From Candidatus Gastranaerophilales bacterium (lineage in GTDB: Bacteria > Cyanobacteriota > Vampirovibrionia > Gastranaerophilales > Gastranaerophilaceae): 51,696 nt of DNA. Within the stretch, counting starts at the first letter, position 1; every line of letters begins with the position of its first letter. The stretch lies in contig CANQNX010000004.1 in the NCBI GenBank assembly GCA_947625345.1, positions 1-51,696 on the forward strand, read 5' to 3'. The position numbers and the translations under genes are program-made. Positions 47,324 through 51,696 of this stretch are shown piece by piece. Below the pieces are notes generated by a model, which worked only from the letters and a program-made list of their open reading frames with translations, did not search any database and was not told the DNA's origin.

Positions 47324-48271
47324 ATGAAGAATTTATTTAAAGATTGTCTGTTAATATTATTTGTGTTTGTCGTAATGTTTTTTGTTACCGACCAGCCTTC
47401 TTTTTCACGAAATTTAAAATTCGTACAGCTTTCTGATATACATTATTCTTTAGTTCAAGACGATTCTTCGGGATATAAATTTCTGTCAAAAACCAAACCT
47501 TTATTGAAAGATGCAATATGTCAAATTAATGATATGAAAAAAATAAACTTTGTAATTATTACGGGTGACGGTATTGACAAAGCTAATAAAGAATCTTTGT
47601 ATAAGCTCACAAATGAATTAAATACTTTGAAATATCCTTGGTATTTTGCTTTAGGAAATCACGATACCACAACAAGCGGATATCTTACAAAATCTAATTT
47701 TGTAAAAATACTAAAAGAAACAAATCATGACTATACTTTTGATTCAACCTATTATACATTTAAACCCAAAGCGGGTTTCAGAGTTATAGTTTTAGACGGT
47801 GCAAAAAATAAAGGTATTTCATCTCACGGAATATTACCCGAGGAAGAATTAATCTGGCTTGACGACATTCTTAATAAATCTAAAAATGACGTTGTATTGA
47901 TATATATTCATTTTCCTCTGATTACACCATACGAAGATAAAAAACACGACATATTGAATGCAAAAGAGTTTAAAAATATTTTATCCAAGTATAATATGCC
48001 CATTGCAATATTTTCAGGTCATTATCATGCAACAAAAATAACAAAAAGAGGAAATATTCTTCATGTTTCAACTCCTGCTCTTTCTCAGTATCCTAATGCT
48101 TTCAGAGTCGTTGAAATTGAAACCAAAAGAAAACAAGTTATATTCAAAATTGAATTTATTGAAACGAGATTAAAAGATATTCAGAAAAAATCAAAAATTG
48201 TAATGCTCGGCGGTGCAAAATTTTACGGAAAACCTGCGGACAGAAATGCTGTTATAATTATTGATAAGTAA
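47324..48271 (+). CDS. Exported metallophosphoesterase
   Basis: A 315-residue calcineurin-fold phosphoesterase. The N-terminal hydrophobic stretch (about 8-22) is a signal peptide or anchor. Metal motifs follow: SDIH (D38, H40), ITGDG (D82), LGNHD (N112-D114), YIHFPL and GHYHAT. The second motif is GDG rather than the more usual GDN/GDL. The substrate is unknown. It is the first of three rightward genes and lies 73 bp after the structured RNA. Confidence 0.85.
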   Translation: MKNLFKDCLLILFVFVVMFFVTDQPSFSRNLKFVQLSDIHYSLVQDDSSGYKFLSKTKPLLKDAICQINDMKKINFVIITGDGIDKANKESLYKLTNELNTLKYPWYFALGNHDTTTSGYLTKSNFVKILKETNHDYTFDSTYYTFKPKAGFRVIVLDGAKNKGISSHGILPEEELIWLDDILNKSKNDVVLIYIHFPLITPYEDKKHDILNAKEFKNILSKYNMPIAIFSGHYHATKITKRGNILHVSTPALSQYPNAFRVVEIETKRKQVIFKIEFIETRLKDIQKKSKIVMLGGAKFYGKPADRNAVIIIDK

Positions 48272-48284
48272 CAATGAGGAACTA

Positions 48285-49232
48285 ATGGAGAAAAATAATC
48301 ATTATATTAAAGTAAAATTTTGGGGTATAAGAGGGTCATACCCTGTTTTAAATAAAGATTTTTTAAACTATGGCGGAAATACTTCCTGTATTGAAGTTAT
48401 TGCCGGTAATCACAGAATTATTCTTGATGCAGGAACAGGCATTATTCCTTTAGGTGATAAAATTGTCAGAGAACATATTTCTTCAGCAGATAACTTAAAA
48501 GACAGAAAACCTATTGAACTTACACTGTTATTAAGTCATATTCATCAGGATCATATTCAGGGATTAAACTTTTTTAAACCGGCTAATATTCTTTCCACAA
48601 AGCTTAACCTCTTTGGATATAGCGGTTATAATGAATCCTTAGAAAAAATACTCTCTGAAATAGTTTACGGAAAATCGTTTCCCATAAAGCTGTATGATAT
48701 CACATCCGATTACAACATAAACGATATAACGGAATCCGAGGTAATAATATTAAAGGACGGAAATAATAAACCAATTGTTGAAAAAAATATGAATATTGAG
48801 TTAGTCAATACCTCAGAAAATAATAATGTATATATATCTGTACTAAAAACCAACTCACATCCTAATTTTGGTGTTTTATGTTTTAAAATATCATATAAGG
48901 GAAAATCTATAGTATATGCAACAGACACGGAATGTTATGTCGGAGGTTCAAAACGGCTTGAATTATTTGCAAAAGATACGGATTTGTTAATACATGACAG
49001 CCAATATACAACAGAAGATTATCTTTCTAATATTTCACCAAAACAAGGTCACGGTCATTCCACATTTGACATGGCAATGAACACGGCTCAAGCCTGCAAT
49101 GCCAAAAAATTGGCAATGTTTCATTTTGACCCGTCATACTCGGATGATAAATTGACTTTTATTGAAAATATCTTAAATAAAAAAAATAAAAATTATATTC
49201 TCGCAAAAGAAGGTATGGAAATTTGTATTTAA
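48285..49232 (+). CDS. Metallo-beta-lactamase-fold hydrolase (PhnP-like)
   Basis: A 315-residue MBL-fold protein of the phosphoribosyl cyclic phosphodiesterase (COG1235) type. It has FWGIRGSYPV (12-21), YGGNTSC (29-35) and the metal motif SHIHQDH (84-90), then a later ATDTE and HGHST. I place the start at 48285, where GAGGA lies upstream; the frame opens earlier at a TTG at 48261. The upstream gene ends 13 bp before this ATG, so they share a transcript. Confidence 0.86.
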   Translation: MEKNNHYIKVKFWGIRGSYPVLNKDFLNYGGNTSCIEVIAGNHRIILDAGTGIIPLGDKIVREHISSADNLKDRKPIELTLLLSHIHQDHIQGLNFFKPANILSTKLNLFGYSGYNESLEKILSEIVYGKSFPIKLYDITSDYNINDITESEVIILKDGNNKPIVEKNMNIELVNTSENNNVYISVLKTNSHPNFGVLCFKISYKGKSIVYATDTECYVGGSKRLELFAKDTDLLIHDSQYTTEDYLSNISPKQGHGHSTFDMAMNTAQACNAKKLAMFHFDPSYSDDKLTFIENILNKKNKNYILAKEGMEICI

Positions 49233-49777
49233 AAAAATTTATTATTATATTTTTGATATTTTTTATGACACAAAACTTTTCTGTTGCCGATGAAGTCATA
49301 AAAGCCCAAAATAATGCATACAGACATAATAATAAAGGACTTTTGTACTTGCAGGATAATTATTATTACGGAGCTATAAAAGAATTTCAAATAGCAATAG
49401 ACCTGAATCCCAATACACAAGCGAGCGCCGCTTATTATGTTAATTTAGCAAAAACTTATGAAATAATAGGATATGACAATTTAGCTCAGCCTAATTATGA
49501 GAAAGCCGTTAGTCTTAATGTTATGTGTTTTGAATATTATCTAAAATTAGCTGAAAATTATAAAAAATTAGGAATTATTGATAAAAAACTTAAAGAACTT
49601 CAAACAAAAAAATATTCTCCTTTAAATGATATTTTAATAGGACTTTTATATATTCAAAACGGTTATGTTACTACAGGAATAACGGTTTTAGATGATTTTT
49701 GCAACAAAGAACCCGATTTATTAGTAACTTCGGGTGTGAGAAATTATATTGATAATTTAGTTAAAGAAAAATTATAA
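49223..49777 (+). CDS. Exported TPR protein
   Basis: A 184-residue protein with a signal peptide (LKKFIIIFLIFFMTQNFSVA, about residues 3-22). It is followed by three TPR-like helix pairs (YYGAIKEFQIAIDLNPNT near 48, then LAKTYEIIGYDNLAQPNYEKAV). The start is TTG at 49223, with AGAAGG upstream. The nearest ATG would remove the signal peptide. The start overlaps the hydrolase gene end by 10 bp, giving coupling. It probably scaffolds an envelope complex. Confidence 0.78.
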   Translation: MYLKKFIIIFLIFFMTQNFSVADEVIKAQNNAYRHNNKGLLYLQDNYYYGAIKEFQIAIDLNPNTQASAAYYVNLAKTYEIIGYDNLAQPNYEKAVSLNVMCFEYYLKLAENYKKLGIIDKKLKELQTKKYSPLNDILIGLLYIQNGYVTTGITVLDDFCNKEPDLLVTSGVRNYIDNLVKEKL

Positions 49778-50409
49778 TATTTTTTTCCGTGACAGTCGGA
49801 ACCGCCCGTTTGGATTAAGTTTAATTTTTTTGCAATTTTTAAAACGGTTTTTCTGCTGTGGAATTTTATAATACTTCTCCATCTTTTGTAAGGATAATAA
49901 ACTTCCAGTCCGTCCAAGCCGATTTCCTTTAGATTTAATATAAAATTTTCCAAATTTATTACCCAATAGCAGGCAGGATGAGCAAGAATTGCAAGTCCGT
50001 TTGCGCAATGGATTATGTCTATAACTTTTTTAGCATCTCTCAGACGAAACAATCTTGTTATTTTACATTTTTTACCCTTAATGTCATCAGAGAGTATTGA
50101 TTTTAATTCATCATTTTCTAAATCAATCCCATAAGCCAAAATATGAATGTAGATTCCTTTATAAACACAATCAAATTCGGCACCCGGAATTATAATATCG
50201 TCCTTCGGACATATTTTTTCATATGCATCTATGGCATTATGGTCTGAAATACAAATATACTTCATATTTAATTTTTTTGCGGAGTTATAAATTTCGTCAG
50301 GCTTCATTTTGCCGTCAGAAACATCAGAGTGAATATGTAAATCCACATTTTTACAGTAATCCTCTTCTTTAAATGACAATAATAATTTTTTTAATTCTTC
50401 CATACTCAT
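49744..50409 (-). CDS. PHP-domain metal-dependent phosphoesterase
   Basis: A 221-residue PHP protein. The first motif is DLHIHSDVSDG (23-33), the second ISDHNAID, and a later GGSDCHGKK. These bind two or three metals in phosphoesterases related to the polymerase PHP domain and RNase AM (YciV). Residue lengths fit a stand-alone domain. Its last 34 bases overlap the end of the convergent TPR gene. The substrate is unknown. Confidence 0.85.
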   Translation of the reverse strand: MSMEELKKLLLSFKEEDYCKNVDLHIHSDVSDGKMKPDEIYNSAKKLNMKYICISDHNAIDAYEKICPKDDIIIPGAEFDCVYKGIYIHILAYGIDLENDELKSILSDDIKGKKCKITRLFRLRDAKKVIDIIHCANGLAILAHPACYWVINLENFILNLKEIGLDGLEVYYPYKRWRSIIKFHSRKTVLKIAKKLNLIQTGGSDCHGKKYYNFSLTKLSI

Positions 50410-50477
50410 ACAAAGCTTAACTCATTTCATCTAATATGATATTATAAAATTATTAGAAACTGAAATAAAGAGGGAAT

Positions 50478-51425
50478 ATGACAAAAAGAAAAAATAACAA
50501 TTTCATTGAAGTATTCAAAATATTTTTTTCAAGTATAAAAACATATTTTATGTATTTGGATCAATGTTCAAAATATTTAGCATACCCGATATTCGGTCAA
50601 TTAATAAGTATTTATCTGTTATTTGCCATAACCTATTATTTTAATAAAAACGTAGACCATATCAGGGCTCTTTATCCGTTATTACAAGATGATAATACAT
50701 TACTGATAAGCTTTTTTGTAGTATTAACACCATTATTTTATATTTTAATACAAACCGTATACAGATATATTATTGCATTTGAATCATTAAACATATTATT
50801 TAGCACTGTTTCACACTTTAAGAAAAATAAAAAAGTTGATTTTGCACTTAATGACAGGGCTGTAGAAAGAAGATTATTCGGTTATATACTGCTTATGCTG
50901 ATAGTCACATTTTTATTAATTACCCCGCCGTTAGTTTTATTTGCACCCATAACATGGATATTTTTATGTTTAACATTTCAGGTTCACACATTAGAAAACA
51001 ATACTTCACCGTTTGATGCCGTTTCAAGGAGTGTTAAACTCGTTAAAAATAATATTATTCCGACAATTATAATGATAATATTGTGTTACGTAACAACATA
51101 TTGGTTTTTAACCGAATTAGCCATATGGGCATTGGATAAAATTTCGGTTACTCACTTTTTTATCAACCTGTTTATACCCTTTATAGAGCTTTTGCCGATA
51201 AATGAATATAACGCAATATTACAGGGAATATATACAATTGATTCGGTCACAATTGCAAAAGGAATTGTAGAAGGCAGCATCAGCTTTATTATAATCGGAT
51301 TTACTCTGCCCTTCAGATGTTGTTGTTTTACAAACCTATACAGATTATATGATTCGGAACAAATTAAAGAATATTCAAAAGAATCCGATGAAATAATTAA
51401 AAGGGCAACCGGTAAAAAAAGATAA
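50478..51425 (+). CDS. Polytopic membrane protein, unknown
   Basis: A 315-residue protein with about six hydrophobic segments, roughly at 35-55, 72-98, 130-150, 153-167, 194-213 and 268-288. A soluble segment, HTLENNTSPFDAVSRSVKLVKNN, sits between helices near 168-190 and resembles the SxxxS(W/V)KLxK region of YciC/glycerophosphodiesterase-type membrane families. I cannot assign a function. GAGGG lies upstream of the ATG. It is 2 bp before the zinc-ribbon gene. Confidence 0.72.
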   Translation: MTKRKNNNFIEVFKIFFSSIKTYFMYLDQCSKYLAYPIFGQLISIYLLFAITYYFNKNVDHIRALYPLLQDDNTLLISFFVVLTPLFYILIQTVYRYIIAFESLNILFSTVSHFKKNKKVDFALNDRAVERRLFGYILLMLIVTFLLITPPLVLFAPITWIFLCLTFQVHTLENNTSPFDAVSRSVKLVKNNIIPTIIMIILCYVTTYWFLTELAIWALDKISVTHFFINLFIPFIELLPINEYNAILQGIYTIDSVTIAKGIVEGSISFIIIGFTLPFRCCCFTNLYRLYDSEQIKEYSKESDEIIKRATGKKR

Positions 51426-51427
51426 TT

Positions 51428-51643
51428 ATGTTCAAGTGTAAAAAATGTCATTCAAAAGATAAATTTGAAGTTATGTTCAACCCTGAATATAAAGGGCCGA
51501 AAAATTTCAATATTGAATACACAAAGAATAATGATATTCAAATAAGTGTGGACGGATATACATTTATACCCGATTTAAATTTTATGAACAGGCATGCCGT
51601 ATGCAGATACTGCGGAAATATAAATTGCTGGGATTACGAGTAA
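51428..51643 (+). CDS. Small zinc-ribbon protein
   Basis: A 71-residue protein with a CxxC pair at C4/C7 and a second at C59/C62 (CRYC), a zinc ribbon with a long insert between the knuckles. A further Cys67 is near the C terminus. It is probably a metal-binding adapter. It follows the membrane protein gene by 2 bp and should be co-transcribed. Confidence 0.68.
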   Translation: MFKCKKCHSKDKFEVMFNPEYKGPKNFNIEYTKNNDIQISVDGYTFIPDLNFMNRHAVCRYCGNINCWDYE

Positions 51644-51645
51644 TT

Positions 51646-51689
51646 TTGTTGCAATTGCAACAAATAATATAAACCTGCAAAGCAGGCTT
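51646..51689. repeat. Palindrome and hairpin at right edge
   Basis: A perfect 18-bp palindrome, TTGTTGCAATTGCAACAA (51646-51663), lies just after the zinc-ribbon stop. Next is a hairpin CCTGC-AAA-GCAGG (51674-51686). On the minus strand the hairpin is followed by TTTATATT, so it may end a transcript entering from beyond the window. Confidence 0.55.
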
Positions 51690-51696
51690 AAAACTT

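Overview
The window is about 51.7 kb of AT-rich, gene-dense bacterial chromosome with almost no intergenic space. I see no rRNA, tRNA, transposase, phage or CRISPR. Several features fit a non-photosynthetic relative of Cyanobacteria (Melainabacteria/Vampirovibrionia, perhaps the gut order Gastranaerophilales). They are LL-diaminopimelate aminotransferase (DapL) for lysine and peptidoglycan, an atpD-atpC pair split from the other ATP synthase genes as in cyanobacteria, an efp-accB pair, and a GH57 enzyme. YitT, a YhaO/YhaN pair and MurQ are more Firmicutes-like. The assignment is inference; no marker RNA is present to settle it.

Layout, left to right. 1-3.8 kb: glnA with a repeat-rich upstream region, the site-2 protease rseP, and comF. 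3.7-10.2 kb: a leftward, closely packed run atpD-atpC-yitT-aspS-dnaA-dciA, in which the initiator lies next to a DUF721/DciA helicase loader. 10.2-18.3 kb: leftward biotin genes bioF-bioG-bioC, downstream of a Rad50/Mre11-like pair (yhaO-yhaN) and comM. 18.3-26.2 kb: a small ORF and a candidate small RNA, a conserved-looking unknown, dapL, a GltD-like flavoprotein, a YbhN-type membrane protein, a zinc alcohol dehydrogenase, a TPR protein, a probable RNA polymerase omega subunit and rpsT. 26.4-34.9 kb: an internally duplicated membrane protein, an orphan ribbon-helix-helix regulator with an operator-like dyad, alaS, a GH57 enzyme and a family 4 uracil-DNA glycosylase. 35-40.4 kb: two convergent genes for about 900-residue proteins, one a repetitive coiled coil and one a helical protein with a possible toxin-like C terminus. 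40.5-46 kb: rsmA-ispE-murQ leftward, ogt, efp-accB and ftsZ. 46-51.7 kb: a small unknown, a winged-helix protein, a strongly structured RNA of about 167 nt, an exported phosphoesterase / beta-lactamase-fold hydrolase / TPR operon, a PHP-domain protein, a polytopic membrane protein and a zinc-ribbon protein.

Most genes are housekeeping: nitrogen assimilation, envelope proteolysis, replication initiation, ATP synthesis, biotin, isoprenoid and lysine synthesis, DNA repair, translation and division. The unexplained material is the lineage-specific-looking proteins and several intergenic RNAs. The best candidate for something undescribed is the RNA at 47085-47251 with the operon it precedes. Next come the 518-residue duplicated membrane protein, the 901/921-residue pair, and a short F-containing N-terminal motif shared by several unrelated unknowns.
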